From assembly GCA_947496215.1 (NCBI GenBank), contig CANMCF010000006.1, positions 62,001-126,000 of the forward strand: DNA of 64,000 bases. Direction: 5' to 3'. The notes beneath the pieces are model-generated. The model had not been told where the DNA came from. It made no database searches and saw only the letters and a program-made list of their open reading frames with translations. A program made the translations under genes and the position numbers. Shown piece after piece: positions 54,354-62,962 of this stretch (position 1 is its first letter; each line of letters starts with the position of its first letter). The DNA comes from an uncultured Bizionia sp. (GTDB lineage: Bacteria > Bacteroidota > Bacteroidia > Flavobacteriales > Flavobacteriaceae).

Positions 54354-56252
54354 ATGAACAAAAAGACAAGTGTATTTGGTGTGCTATGCCTTGGTATGTC
54401 AATTTTTGGATTTGCTCAACAGCAAATCGATTCAACAGCAGTAGAACAACTCGACGAAGTTGTAATTTCAGATTCACGTTTCAAGTTAAAGCGTGAAAAT
54501 TCTGGTAAGACGGTAATTAAGGTTTCGAAAGAGGAGATAGAAAGAAACCAAGGTAAAACGGTTTCTGAATTGATTAATACGAAATCAGGAATTGAAATCA
54601 ACGGAAGCAGAAGCAATGCAGGGCAAAGTTTGGGGATTTATGTGCGTGGAGGCCGAAATCGTCAAGTTTTGGTATTGATAGATGGTGTACAAACAGGAGA
54701 CCCATCTCAAATCAATGGACAATATGATTTTAGATTGTTGAACTTGAGTCAAATTGAATCCATCGAAATTATAAAAGGAGCTGCCAGTACATTATATGGA
54801 AGTGGGGCAGCAGCAGCAGTCATAAACATTACAACTAAAAAAGCAGGAGAAGAGAAGATTAATGTAAACTTGACCTCAAGCATAGGAACGAACCAATCGG
54901 AGGCTGATCAAAATTATAACATTGCAGATTTTCAAAACAATGTTTCCATAAATGGGACTGTAAATAAATTTACATACCGTACGGCTTTCAGCCATCAATT
55001 CGCAGACGGGTTGTCAGCAGCGATTACCGATGAAAATGAGAAAGACCCGTATTCCAAGTATGGTATCGATGTGAATTTGGGGTATGAATTCAGCTCTGCT
55101 TTTTCATTGAATGTGTATGGTAACATTACTGATATCGACTCTAATTACGATGGAGGTGCCTTTTTTGATGCGAACAACGAGTTCAAGAGCGAACAATCCA
55201 GAGCTGGTTTGTCTTCAAGATACAAGTATAGAAATGGTAGCGTGAATTTAAATGCGGCATACAGCAAATACGATAGAGAATTCATTTCTGATTACCCATC
55301 TACATTCGATTCTGAAAGTTATGTGTTGGATGTATTTAACAAGTATGTGTTGAACAAGACATTCTATACCATTGTAGGATTGAATGCCATTGAAAACTCG
55401 GCACTGTTCGAAAAGGAGGCAATTTTGAGTGAAGAGACATATACGAACATAGATCCTTATTTGAATTTTGTGTACGTTTCGGATTTTGGTTTGAATATCA
55501 ATGCTGGAGCTCGTTTGAACAGTCATAGCGAGTATGGAGAACATTTGACTTACAATGTAAACCCTTCATATGCGTTAAAGCTGAATGGAGACGAGTCTAA
55601 AGGGAGATATGTGAAATTTTTCGGTTCTTATAGTACTTCTTTCATAACTCCATCTCTATCCCAATTGTTCGGTATTTTCGGACCAAATCCAGAATTGAAA
55701 CCAGAAGAGAACGTAACAATAGAAGGAGGTTTGGAATTTAGACAATCTAAAGAGTTTAGAGTAAGTGCTTTGTACTTCAATAGAGAAGAAACAAATTTCT
55801 TCATATATGATTTTACCTTGGGGTATTTAAATTCCGCTGAGAAGGTGAAAACTCAAGGGGTTGAACTTGAGGTGTATGCCTCACCGATCAAGAACTTGGA
55901 TGTCACAGCCAATTATACATTTGTGGAAAACAAAGAAAATGCAGCTGTACGCATTCCAAAACACAAAGCTAACTTGCAATTGGGCTATGATTTCTCAGAA
56001 AAGACTTCTGCCTCGATTGCATACCAGTACACTCATGATAGGTTGGTAAATGATTTTAGTACCTGGCCAGCAACACCAGTGACTTTGGAAAGTTTTAGTT
56101 TGGTAAACCTATATTTTAGTCATTCATTCAAAAATGAGAAGTTTAAATTGTTTGCAGGCGTAGACAATGTATTGAATGAAGAGTATTCTGATCTTCTTGG
56201 GTTTGTTTCCAGAGGGCGTAACGTAAGGCTTGGATTCAGCTTGAATCTATAA
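54354..56252 (+). CDS. btuB: TonB-dependent cobalamin receptor (BtuB-like)
   Basis: The 632-residue protein has a signal peptide (to GFAQ), a TonB-box-like QLDEVVISDSRF (about residue 33), an N-terminal plug (VRGGRNRQVLVLIDGVQTGD, KGAASTLYGSGAAAAVINITTKK in part) and a C-terminal 22-strand-type barrel ending in LGFSLNL. Size and plug motifs match BtuB rather than the SusC class. The upstream cobalamin riboswitch supports cobamide as its substrate. It is monocistronic, with a strong palindrome terminator 27 bases after the stop. Confidence 0.92.
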   Translation: MNKKTSVFGVLCLGMSIFGFAQQQIDSTAVEQLDEVVISDSRFKLKRENSGKTVIKVSKEEIERNQGKTVSELINTKSGIEINGSRSNAGQSLGIYVRGGRNRQVLVLIDGVQTGDPSQINGQYDFRLLNLSQIESIEIIKGAASTLYGSGAAAAVINITTKKAGEEKINVNLTSSIGTNQSEADQNYNIADFQNNVSINGTVNKFTYRTAFSHQFADGLSAAITDENEKDPYSKYGIDVNLGYEFSSAFSLNVYGNITDIDSNYDGGAFFDANNEFKSEQSRAGLSSRYKYRNGSVNLNAAYSKYDREFISDYPSTFDSESYVLDVFNKYVLNKTFYTIVGLNAIENSALFEKEAILSEETYTNIDPYLNFVYVSDFGLNINAGARLNSHSEYGEHLTYNVNPSYALKLNGDESKGRYVKFFGSYSTSFITPSLSQLFGIFGPNPELKPEENVTIEGGLEFRQSKEFRVSALYFNREETNFFIYDFTLGYLNSAEKVKTQGVELEVYASPIKNLDVTANYTFVENKENAAVRIPKHKANLQLGYDFSEKTSASIAYQYTHDRLVNDFSTWPATPVTLESFSLVNLYFSHSFKNEKFKLFAGVDNVLNEEYSDLLGFVSRGRNVRLGFSLNL

Positions 56253-56278
56253 GAATTCAAATCATATTTCATCAAAGC

Positions 56279-56312
56279 AAAATGTCCAGATTGTTAACAA
56301 TCTGGACATTTT
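56279..56312. terminator. Terminator between btuB and second PP-loop gene
   Basis: A perfect 34-base palindrome (centre near 56295) with A- and T-rich ends lies just past the btuB stop and just before the end of the convergent gene; it can act in both directions. Confidence 0.85.
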
Positions 56313-56315
56313 ATT

Positions 56316-57026
56316 TTAGGCAGGTATTAAATCACAATACCATACGCCATATTTGTCGCTTTTGCATATGGAATCGTCTTTGCTAGGTGAGTTGTATTCA
56401 CGGTATACTTTTTCTCCAATGGTAAATGAGATGGGATTTTTAAAAATGGGCCCGTCGTAGCAAAATGTATGGAACTCTCCATTTTCGCCACAAGGATCAA
56501 CTCCTTCCGGTAAGTTTTCAATGATATCCTTGTCTATTATGGTACCAACGAAGTCTTCTCCGAAATGTTTTGAATTGGCACAAACGACGATGGTTTTAAA
56601 ACCTAAATCCAAAAACTCGTGAATAAGGGCTTTGGTATCCCTTTTCCATAAAGGGAAAACAGCTTGTACTCCCATTGTAGCCAATTGTTTCTCACGATAT
56701 ATCCTAAGATCTTCAAGAAAGATGTCTCCAAACGCACTATGCGTGAATCCTTCGCTCTTAAGTCTTGTGACGATTTCGGTCATTTTCTGTTCGTAAACCT
56801 CCATGCTAGGTTGCTCAGGTAACTCGATAAGACTGGATTTTATGTTCAGGGCTTTGGTTTGTGCCATCAATAATCCATTTCTAAGCCCATGCATGGATAC
56901 ACGATCGTAATGCGTATTTACAGAAGTTATCAATTCTTCTATTGAATGGTTTTCGTCTTTCAGCAAATGATATAATGCCAAGGCGGAGTCTTTTCCCGTA
57001 CTCCAGTTGAAATAGGTTTTATTCAT
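56316..57026 (-). CDS. COG2102 PP-loop ATPase (diphthine-ammonia ligase-like), copy 2
   Basis: The 236-residue paralogue of the gene at 50444 has the PP-loop in variant form, NWSTGKDSALALYH (residues 7-20; STGKDS instead of SGGKDS), plus SMHGLRNGLLMAQTKAL, FGDIFLEDLRIYREKQ and DPCGENGEFHTFCYDGP. It carries a C-terminal extension with CKSDKYGVWYCDLIP. Copies 1 and 2 share the family motifs but are clearly diverged, so this is an old duplication or two separate subfamilies. Its location beside btuB again links the family to cobamides; a role is inferred only. Confidence 0.8.
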   Translation of the reverse strand: MNKTYFNWSTGKDSALALYHLLKDENHSIEELITSVNTHYDRVSMHGLRNGLLMAQTKALNIKSSLIELPEQPSMEVYEQKMTEIVTRLKSEGFTHSAFGDIFLEDLRIYREKQLATMGVQAVFPLWKRDTKALIHEFLDLGFKTIVVCANSKHFGEDFVGTIIDKDIIENLPEGVDPCGENGEFHTFCYDGPIFKNPISFTIGEKVYREYNSPSKDDSICKSDKYGVWYCDLIPA

Positions 57027-57074
57027 TCGTGTTTTTATAAATATGTATAAACATAGCTAATAATTGAAGGTGAG

Positions 57075-58478
57075 CTATTCGTTGTCTATGTACATTTCAT
57101 TGGACATTGGTAGTAAATCATTGCTGTCACCAATATCTTTGATGTTTTTGTAGTTATAATCTATATATGTTTTGTTGTTGTCTCCTATATGGGACAATGC
57201 AACAGCAAGGAGCGGCTCGTTTTCATTACCCAAGACACCAAGGTTCCCTATGGCTTCAGTAAAAAGGATGTCTGGAATTAGGCCATCCGAATCAACTTCG
57301 TCATTGAGCTTGTTTACAGAAATGGCCACTAGGGGTTGCAAGGCATAGGTGTGACTTGGATTGGCTCCTGTTCTACCAAAGTTTGGAGAATCGTAAAGGG
57401 TTACCGAAGCTTGAGATTTTCCTGTGGTATTAGTGCCAATTTGAATGACGTTTATATACGGTTTCAAGCTATTTATTACCATTTCGCTTGCTGAGGCAGT
57501 ACGACTAGTTGTCAATACATAGACCGTCTCTAGATTCAAGCTGTTGACATCTGTCGAAAAAGTATAGATGGCATTGTTGGATTGTTGCAAGTTGTTATAC
57601 ATTAGTTTTGAAAACACTTGGTTTCCAAATTGACCAGTAACCATACTTCCCAAAAGACTGGCCGAATTTACGGACCCTCCTGGATTGTAACGTAAATCCA
57701 AAACCAGATGTTGCACGCCATTGGATTGAAAAGTGGCAAAGGCATCGTTCAATTGATCGTTGAAATTGGACGTAAAGCCATTATACATCAAGTAGCCGAC
57801 CTTGTCGTTTTCAACAGTAAGGATTTCTGTCTTGAACACAGGGTTCTTTGTGTAGGATGTCTTGGTTAACAAAGCAGTTTCGGTTGTCGTATCTATGCTG
57901 TCATCGTCAGTTGGGGTTGTACCATTGTCATTGTATGTCGCCAAATTCAAAGTGAAAGAGTTTTGCCCAAGCAAAGTTCTCCAATTGCTAACCGTCAAAG
58001 GCGTACCATTTACCGCATAGAACAAGTCACCTCTTTCCATGTTTTCATTTTCAGCACTTGTATTTGGTAAAATGTAACGCACATAGCCATAAATGTCATC
58101 ACTGTCGTCTGTATACCGCCTCAAACCAAATTCCATTCCTGTTGTCGTGCTTATGCCGTCAAATTGTTGTTCGAGAGCAATGTAATCGTCTGTGATCCAG
58201 CTAAATCTATCTACAGTTTCTCTGTCGTGTATCAAACTTTCAAACAGAGCTTCTGGTTGGGAAAAGCTATTTAGATAACCTATGTAATCTGGATCTAAAG
58301 CCTTGTTTTCCATTAAGTTTGGGACGTAATCCCTATATACGTAAAAGGAGTGCATTGCCCTATATACGAAATCGTTTATTTGGGTCGTGGTAATGGGATT
58401 GTCATCCCTATCCTCGAAGCAGCTTGTAAAAAACAAGGATGCCATTAGGAGCAATGTCAATATTGAAGTATTTTTCAT
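57075..58478 (-). CDS. S41-family (C-terminal processing) peptidase lipoprotein
   Basis: This 467-residue protein has a lipoprotein signal (lipobox FFTSC, Cys about residue 20), a PDZ-like region (about 95-200, RGDLFYAVNGTPLTVSNW), and an S41 protease domain. The catalytic Ser lies in TSRTASASEMVINSL (about residue 333) and the general-base Lys in NTTGKSQASVTLYD (about 358). DLRYNPGGSVNSASLL is another family mark. It would cleave periplasmic or surface proteins. It is divergent from the ECF sigma gene at 58613 and may be one of its targets, which the sequence does not prove. Confidence 0.9.
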   Translation of the reverse strand: MKNTSILTLLLMASLFFTSCFEDRDDNPITTTQINDFVYRAMHSFYVYRDYVPNLMENKALDPDYIGYLNSFSQPEALFESLIHDRETVDRFSWITDDYIALEQQFDGISTTTGMEFGLRRYTDDSDDIYGYVRYILPNTSAENENMERGDLFYAVNGTPLTVSNWRTLLGQNSFTLNLATYNDNGTTPTDDDSIDTTTETALLTKTSYTKNPVFKTEILTVENDKVGYLMYNGFTSNFNDQLNDAFATFQSNGVQHLVLDLRYNPGGSVNSASLLGSMVTGQFGNQVFSKLMYNNLQQSNNAIYTFSTDVNSLNLETVYVLTTSRTASASEMVINSLKPYINVIQIGTNTTGKSQASVTLYDSPNFGRTGANPSHTYALQPLVAISVNKLNDEVDSDGLIPDILFTEAIGNLGVLGNENEPLLAVALSHIGDNNKTYIDYNYKNIKDIGDSNDLLPMSNEMYIDNE

Positions 58479-58540
58479 GGTGAGTATTTTTCCTTTTTCA
58501 CCTTAAAAATAGGTACTTTAATTGAGATTAAAAATTTTTT

Positions 58541-58565
58541 GTAACAAAATTGAAACTCGTTCGTC
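58541..58565 (+). promoter_or_regulatory. Candidate ECF-type autoregulatory promoter
   Basis: GTAAC (58541-58545) is followed after 16 bases by CGTC (58562-58565), which resembles the GGAAC-N16-CGTC class of ECF promoters. It lies 48 bases upstream of the sigma gene ATG, suiting autoregulation. Only one site is seen, so this is a hypothesis. Confidence 0.4.
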
Positions 58566-58612
58566 GTAATAACATAGAGCGATAAAAAAGCTTTTATAAC
58601 CACAACCAAAAA

Positions 58613-59122
58613 ATGACACAGAAGGAATTTTTAAATATTGTAACACCTTTTAAAGACAAGGTCTTTCGTTTGGCAAAACGACTGTTGGTTTCGACAGAAG
58701 AAGCCGAAGATGCAACACAAGAAGTCTTGATAAAGTTATGGAACAATAAAAAAAAGATAGGAGAATATAAAAACATTGAAGCGTTTTCAATGACCATGAC
58801 TAAGAATTTTTGTTTTGACAAGTTGAAATCCAAACAATCACAGAATTTAAAGATTGTTCATAGCAACTACCAAGATCACAACGTGGCATTGCAAAAACAA
58901 GTAGAGCTAAACGATAGTATAGATTGGGTAGATCGGATAATGAAGGATTTGCCAGAGCAGCAAAAATTGGTGATACAATTGAGGGACATAGAACAATACG
59001 ATTTCAAGGAGATTTCCAAAATGCTGGACATGAACGAAACAGCAATACGAGTAACCTTGTCAAGAGCAAGAAAAACAATAAGGGAAAAATTAACAAAAAC
59101 ACATAATTATGGTGTTAGATAA
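58613..59122 (+). CDS. ECF RNA polymerase sigma factor
   Basis: This 169-residue protein has region 2 (STEEAEDATQEVLIKLWNNKK, in part, about residues 27-47, and AFSMTMTKNFCFDKLKS) and region 4 (LPEQQKLVIQLRDIEQYDFK and a helix-turn-helix EISKMLDMNETAIRVTLSRA). It heads a four-gene operon: sigma, anti-sigma-like membrane protein and two DUF4252 proteins. The next gene's start overlaps its end by 14 bases, typical of sigma/anti-sigma pairs. Confidence 0.93.
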   Translation: MTQKEFLNIVTPFKDKVFRLAKRLLVSTEEAEDATQEVLIKLWNNKKKIGEYKNIEAFSMTMTKNFCFDKLKSKQSQNLKIVHSNYQDHNVALQKQVELNDSIDWVDRIMKDLPEQQKLVIQLRDIEQYDFKEISKMLDMNETAIRVTLSRARKTIREKLTKTHNYGVR

Positions 59123-59573
59123 TATAGAAAATTTACTAGAAAAGTACGAAAATGGTGAGACATCACTAAAAGAAGAGCAGCAGTTAAAAGACTATTTTTC
59201 GCAAGAAACTGTAGCGCCACATTTAGAAATGTACAAACCCATTTTTTGCTATTTTTTGGAAAACCAGCAAGAACAGTTCACCAAACACCTACCACTAAAA
59301 ACTAAAAAAGTATTTAACTACAAGTGGTTATCGGTTGCAGCAGTAACAGTTCTTATGGTAAGTATATTCAATTCTTATGGGAAAGATGTGATCTCCCAAA
59401 AAGATAGAGAAGACTATGGTAAGGCTAAAGCAGCGTTGGAACTGGTTTCCAAGCATTTTAACAAAGGTGTTTCCAAAGTGAACTACTTGGGAACCTTAGA
59501 CAAAGCCGGAGAGCAAGTTGCCTATCTTGATGAGATGAACAATCCCATGGGGAGAATCTTTAAAAACAACTAA
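59109..59573 (+). CDS. Probable membrane anti-sigma factor
   Basis: This 154-residue protein has an acidic, helical N-terminal part (NIENLLEKYENGETSLKEEQ), a single transmembrane segment (about 74-91, WLSVAAVTVLMVSIF) and a C-terminal soluble part of about 60 residues. NIENLLEKYENGETSLKEE is a pattern often found at the start of small Bacteroidota anti-sigma proteins. It overlaps the ECF sigma gene by 14 bases, so the two are translationally coupled. The anti-sigma function is inferred from position and topology. Confidence 0.7.
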   Translation: MVLDNIENLLEKYENGETSLKEEQQLKDYFSQETVAPHLEMYKPIFCYFLENQQEQFTKHLPLKTKKVFNYKWLSVAAVTVLMVSIFNSYGKDVISQKDREDYGKAKAALELVSKHFNKGVSKVNYLGTLDKAGEQVAYLDEMNNPMGRIFKNN

Positions 59574-59606
59574 TACAAAAAGACTAAATTTTAAAAACAA
59601 GAAATC

Positions 59607-60206
59607 ATGAATACATCAAACATAAAAATGAACACAATGAAAAAATCCCTGATCTTATTTGCCTTTGCAATATTGTTGATGCCATTAACAGCCATGGCTC
59701 AGAAAAACGTATTCGATAAATATAGTGACAACGATGACGTTACCTATGTGTCGATAAAACCAAAAATGTTTCAAATGTTGGCAAAGATAGACATTGATAC
59801 CGATGACAAGGATGCAAAGGAGTTCTTGGAAATGGTAAATAGCATTACAAGCTTTAAAACTATGGCCACAGATGACAAATCAATTGCAGCAGACATAGCC
59901 AAGTGGGTAAAGTCCAGATCCAATTCTTTGGAAGAACTGATGGAAGTGAAAGATGATGGCATGGTGGTCAAGTTCTATGTGAAAGAAGGAAAGGATTCGG
60001 ATCATGTAGCAGAACTTTTAATGTTCGTCAATGGATTGGAAGAAAAAATGAAAGATGCGAACATCAACATCAATGGAAAGGACAGAAGCATAGAAACTGT
60101 CGTCATTTCTTTTACTGGTGACATCGATTTAAATCAAATCTCCAAGTTGACTAGCAAGATGAATTTACCAGGAGGTAAGGAATTAGAGAAAAAAGATAAA
60201 AAATAA
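59607..60206 (+). CDS. DUF4252 secreted protein
   Basis: This 199-residue protein carries a signal peptide (to TAMAQ), with possible starts at residues 1, 8 and 11; residue 11 (59637) gives the most usual signal peptide. The mature part matches DUF4252: VFDKYSDNDDVTYVSIKPKMF near the N-terminus (in part), a LEELMEVKDDGMVVKFYVKEG centre, and a VVISFTGDIDLNQISKLTSKM end. The family is of unknown function. It is third in the ECF operon, 33 bases after the previous stop. Confidence 0.85.
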   Translation: MNTSNIKMNTMKKSLILFAFAILLMPLTAMAQKNVFDKYSDNDDVTYVSIKPKMFQMLAKIDIDTDDKDAKEFLEMVNSITSFKTMATDDKSIAADIAKWVKSRSNSLEELMEVKDDGMVVKFYVKEGKDSDHVAELLMFVNGLEEKMKDANININGKDRSIETVVISFTGDIDLNQISKLTSKMNLPGGKELEKKDKK

Positions 60207-60229
60207 ATAATAAAGACAACTCATCAATT

Positions 60230-60772
60230 ATGCGAAAACTAATCAAGACCATATTTCTAACTGTTTTATTTGCAATGACAATTGTTAGCTGCAAGAATGA
60301 AGGCTCCATACAAACCTATTTTGTTGAGCATCAGGATTTGCCTGACTACAAAGCCATTGACATATCTGCCAAAATCGTAGATTTTTCGAAAGCAGATTTA
60401 ACAGAAGAACAACAGGAAACACTAAGCTCTTTGGAGAAGTTCAATGTTTTGTTGTATCGTTCAAAACAAGATGACCTAGAAAAATACAAAAGTGAATTTG
60501 CCAAAGTCAAATCCGTATTTAAAAACGAAAAGCACAATGAACTGATGGAGTTCAATACGGATGGAATGAAGTTTAGGGTGAGTTCCATTGGAAGCGATGA
60601 AGCAGTAGATGAAATATTGATACTTGCTAGTTCCAGCAAGACCGGTTTTGGATTGGTCCGTATTTTGGGAGATGAAATGAGTCCTGAAAAAATGGTTGCA
60701 TTAATTGACAAGTTACAAAAAGCAAATGTTGACGATAGTCAACTGGAAGGTATTATGGATTTCTTTAAATAA
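60230..60772 (+). CDS. DUF4252-like lipoprotein
   Basis: The 180-residue protein has a lipoprotein signal (lipobox MTIVSC, Cys about residue 21). Its mature part shows the same order as its neighbour but shorter: YFVEHQDLPDYKAIDISAK, a helical centre with KYKSEFAKVKSVF, and ILILASSSKTGFGLVRILGDEM with MVALIDKLQKANV. Two DUF4252 proteins next to an ECF sigma/anti-sigma pair is a repeated arrangement in Bacteroidota. Function unknown. A terminator follows at 60801. Confidence 0.8.
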   Translation: MRKLIKTIFLTVLFAMTIVSCKNEGSIQTYFVEHQDLPDYKAIDISAKIVDFSKADLTEEQQETLSSLEKFNVLLYRSKQDDLEKYKSEFAKVKSVFKNEKHNELMEFNTDGMKFRVSSIGSDEAVDEILILASSSKTGFGLVRILGDEMSPEKMVALIDKLQKANVDDSQLEGIMDFFK

Positions 60773-60800
60773 AAGAATTTTATAGTTTATATGTTTATAA

Positions 60801-60831
60801 AAAAAAAGGATTGTTGGCGCAATCCTTTTTT
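60801..60831. terminator. Bidirectional terminator after ECF/DUF4252 operon
   Basis: A GC stem (about 60807-60814 with 60819-60826) with A- and T-runs lies 30 bases past the last DUF4252 stop, and 62 bases before the end of the convergent purB gene. Confidence 0.8.
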
Positions 60832-60892
60832 GTTTTTATGATAAGTACGATCAACTCTAACTTTTAATGGTTCGTGTTAATCTTTCTTGATG

Positions 60893-62236
60893 TTATATTC
60901 CAGTATAGTTACTTGGAGAAATAGCCTTCAATTCAGTTTTTATGGTATCGTCAACTTCCAAGGTGTCAATGAAGTTGGAGATGGATGTTTTTGTAATGAC
61001 TTCGTTGGTACGTGTAAGGCCTTTCAATGCTTCATAAGGGTTAGGATAGGCTTCACGACGCAATATGGTTTGTATGGCTTCAGCCACGACTGCCCAGTTG
61101 TTCTCCAAATCTGCAGCAAACTTGTCTTCATTCAACAATAACTTGTCCAATCCCTTCAAAGTAGATTTAAAACCTATCAACGTGTGACCAAATGGAACAC
61201 CTACATTACGTAAGACAGTGCTGTCTGTAAGGTCACGTTGTAAACGGGATACTGGAAGCTTGGCAGACAAATGCTCGAAAATGGCATTTGCAATGCCTAG
61301 GTTACCTTCACTGTTTTCAAAATCTATAGGATTTACCTTGTGAGGCATTGCGCTACTTCCTACTTCTCCAGCTTTGATTTTTTGCTTGAAGTAGTCCATG
61401 GAAACGTATGTCCAAACATCACGATCCAAATCAATGATTATGGTATTTATGCGTTTCAAGCAATCGAACAAGGCAGCCATATGGTCATAATGCTCAATTT
61501 GCGTAGTGGGGAAGGAGTGGTGTAAACCTAATTTCTCTTGTACGAATGTACTTCCAAAGGTTTTCCAATCTATGGAAGGGTATGCTACTTTATGTGCATT
61601 GTAGTTACCAGTTGCTCCACCAAACTTGGCAGCGCTAGGGATGTCATTCAACAAATTGAATTGCTCTTCCAACCTTACGACGAAAACTTCGATTTCCTTG
61701 CCCAAGCGCGTTGGGGAAGCTGGTTGTCCATGTGTTCTTGCCAACATTGGGATGTCTGCCCATTCCTTAGCCAAAGCTTTCAGTCGTTTCAAGACCTCGA
61801 AGTATTCAGGAACGTAGACATCGTTCATTGCTTCTTTTATGCTTAAAGGAACTGCAGTGTTGTTTATGTCTTGTGAGGTCAGCCCAAAGTGTATAAATTC
61901 TTTGTATTCACTTAACTTCAATATGTCAAATTTTTCTTTGATGAAATATTCAACTGCTTTCACATCGTGGTTGGTAACCTTCTCAATGTCTTTTATTGCT
62001 TGAGCATCTTCAGAGGAAAAATCCTCGTAAATGGCTCTTAAATCCTTGAAGATGGAAGCATCTACATCGGAAAGCTGAGGTAGAGGCTGCTCGCAAAGCG
62101 CAATGAAATATTCAATTTCCACCAAGACCCGATATTTTATAAGCGCCTCTTCAGAAAAATATTTGGTTAAAACATCTATTTTGTTTCTATAACGACCATC
62201 TATGGGTGAAATAGCATTTAATGTTGATATTGACAT
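60893..62236 (-). CDS. purB: Adenylosuccinate lyase
   Basis: PurB cleaves SAICAR and adenylosuccinate in purine synthesis. The 447-residue enzyme has LNAISPIDGRYRNKID at the N-terminus, MLARTHGQPASPTRLGKEIE (about residue 155, catalytic His) and the family signature SSAMPHKVNPIDFENSEGN (about 285, catalytic Ser). The ATG at 62236 matches the usual family start; an upstream ATG at 62269 adds 11 unrelated residues. A TATCTTTG -7-like motif is 31 bases upstream (62267-62274). Confidence 0.96.
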   Translation of the reverse strand: MSISTLNAISPIDGRYRNKIDVLTKYFSEEALIKYRVLVEIEYFIALCEQPLPQLSDVDASIFKDLRAIYEDFSSEDAQAIKDIEKVTNHDVKAVEYFIKEKFDILKLSEYKEFIHFGLTSQDINNTAVPLSIKEAMNDVYVPEYFEVLKRLKALAKEWADIPMLARTHGQPASPTRLGKEIEVFVVRLEEQFNLLNDIPSAAKFGGATGNYNAHKVAYPSIDWKTFGSTFVQEKLGLHHSFPTTQIEHYDHMAALFDCLKRINTIIIDLDRDVWTYVSMDYFKQKIKAGEVGSSAMPHKVNPIDFENSEGNLGIANAIFEHLSAKLPVSRLQRDLTDSTVLRNVGVPFGHTLIGFKSTLKGLDKLLLNEDKFAADLENNWAVVAEAIQTILRREAYPNPYEALKGLTRTNEVITKTSISNFIDTLEVDDTIKTELKAISPSNYTGI

Positions 62237-62266
62237 AGTTGTTGTGTTGTTGTTTTTTGAAAGATG

Positions 62267-62274
62267 CAAAGATA
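62267..62274 (-). promoter_or_regulatory. Possible -7 element for purB
   Basis: TATCTTTG on the minus strand lies 31 bases upstream of the purB ATG. The expected -33 region falls within a tandem heptamer repeat (62289-62316). Confidence 0.4.
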
Positions 62275-62288
62275 GGTTATTGTATCTC

Positions 62289-62316
62289 GAATTGCGAATT
62301 GTGAATTGTGAATTTT
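62289..62316. repeat. Tandem heptamer repeat upstream of purB
   Basis: Four units of seven bases: GAATTGC, GAATTGT, GAATTGT and GAATTTT. They occupy the -33 side of the candidate purB promoter. A change in copy number would change promoter spacing. Confidence 0.75.
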
Positions 62317-62364
62317 TGAAGTAGCTTCAAACCATAAATTGATGAATGATCTCTATGTAGGAAA

Positions 62365-62925
62365 TCATTTTAATTTTTTCAAAATATGCCTAGCTCTTGC
62401 TTTGAAACCCGAACTTTGCATTTGGTAGTCCCTCTCTAGAATCATTACCAACTCAGGGTGAATCCAATCATAGTCTTTACCTAGCATATACAAGATATTC
62501 ATAGAATATGCTTTTGGAGCTATCTTTTCATCGTTGATCATCCAGTCAAAGCAAGCTTCAATGATTTTCTCAAGATGCTCTGGTTGCAATGCAGATTGTA
62601 TCTTGTTTTCGGTCTTGGCGTAATAAGCCGTTACCAAGTACTCGCAGATCTTGGCTACTGGACGTACGGCAGAGTCCAAATGTACCTTGTGGATGTTGTT
62701 GGTAAATGTATCCAGATGGGGAATGGCAGTTTCTATGCTTTTGCCACACATAAACTCGAAAACCCAAGCAGCCCTTGGAGATGTCTTGTCATTTACCATA
62801 AATAGAATTTCTAAAAGCCTTGGGATCAAGTTAGGATTGTCGATTACCAAATTGGCGTAAAAAAGGCGTTTTTCACGAGAATGATTTACATAATTTAATT
62901 CTTGATATAGAGCGTCTGTAGTCAA
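62365..62925 (-). CDS. HEAT-like helical protein upstream of purB
   Basis: The 186-residue soluble protein is wholly alpha-helical with HEAT-like helix pairs (IPRLLEILFMVNDKTSPRAAW, AVRPVAKICEYLVTAYY, KAYSMNILYMLGKDYDW, FKARARHILKKL). I recognise no catalytic motif. Homologues next to purB in Flavobacteriia are sometimes called adenylosuccinate lyase, but this protein has none of the lyase motifs, so that name would be a transfer error. A DNA-alkylation-repair or scaffold-like role is possible. It is on the same strand as purB, 128 bases before it. Confidence 0.7.
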   Translation of the reverse strand: MTTDALYQELNYVNHSREKRLFYANLVIDNPNLIPRLLEILFMVNDKTSPRAAWVFEFMCGKSIETAIPHLDTFTNNIHKVHLDSAVRPVAKICEYLVTAYYAKTENKIQSALQPEHLEKIIEACFDWMINDEKIAPKAYSMNILYMLGKDYDWIHPELVMILERDYQMQSSGFKARARHILKKLK

Positions 62926-62962
62926 AGGAATTTAGTATTTTTAAAGCTCTAAAATAATAAAA

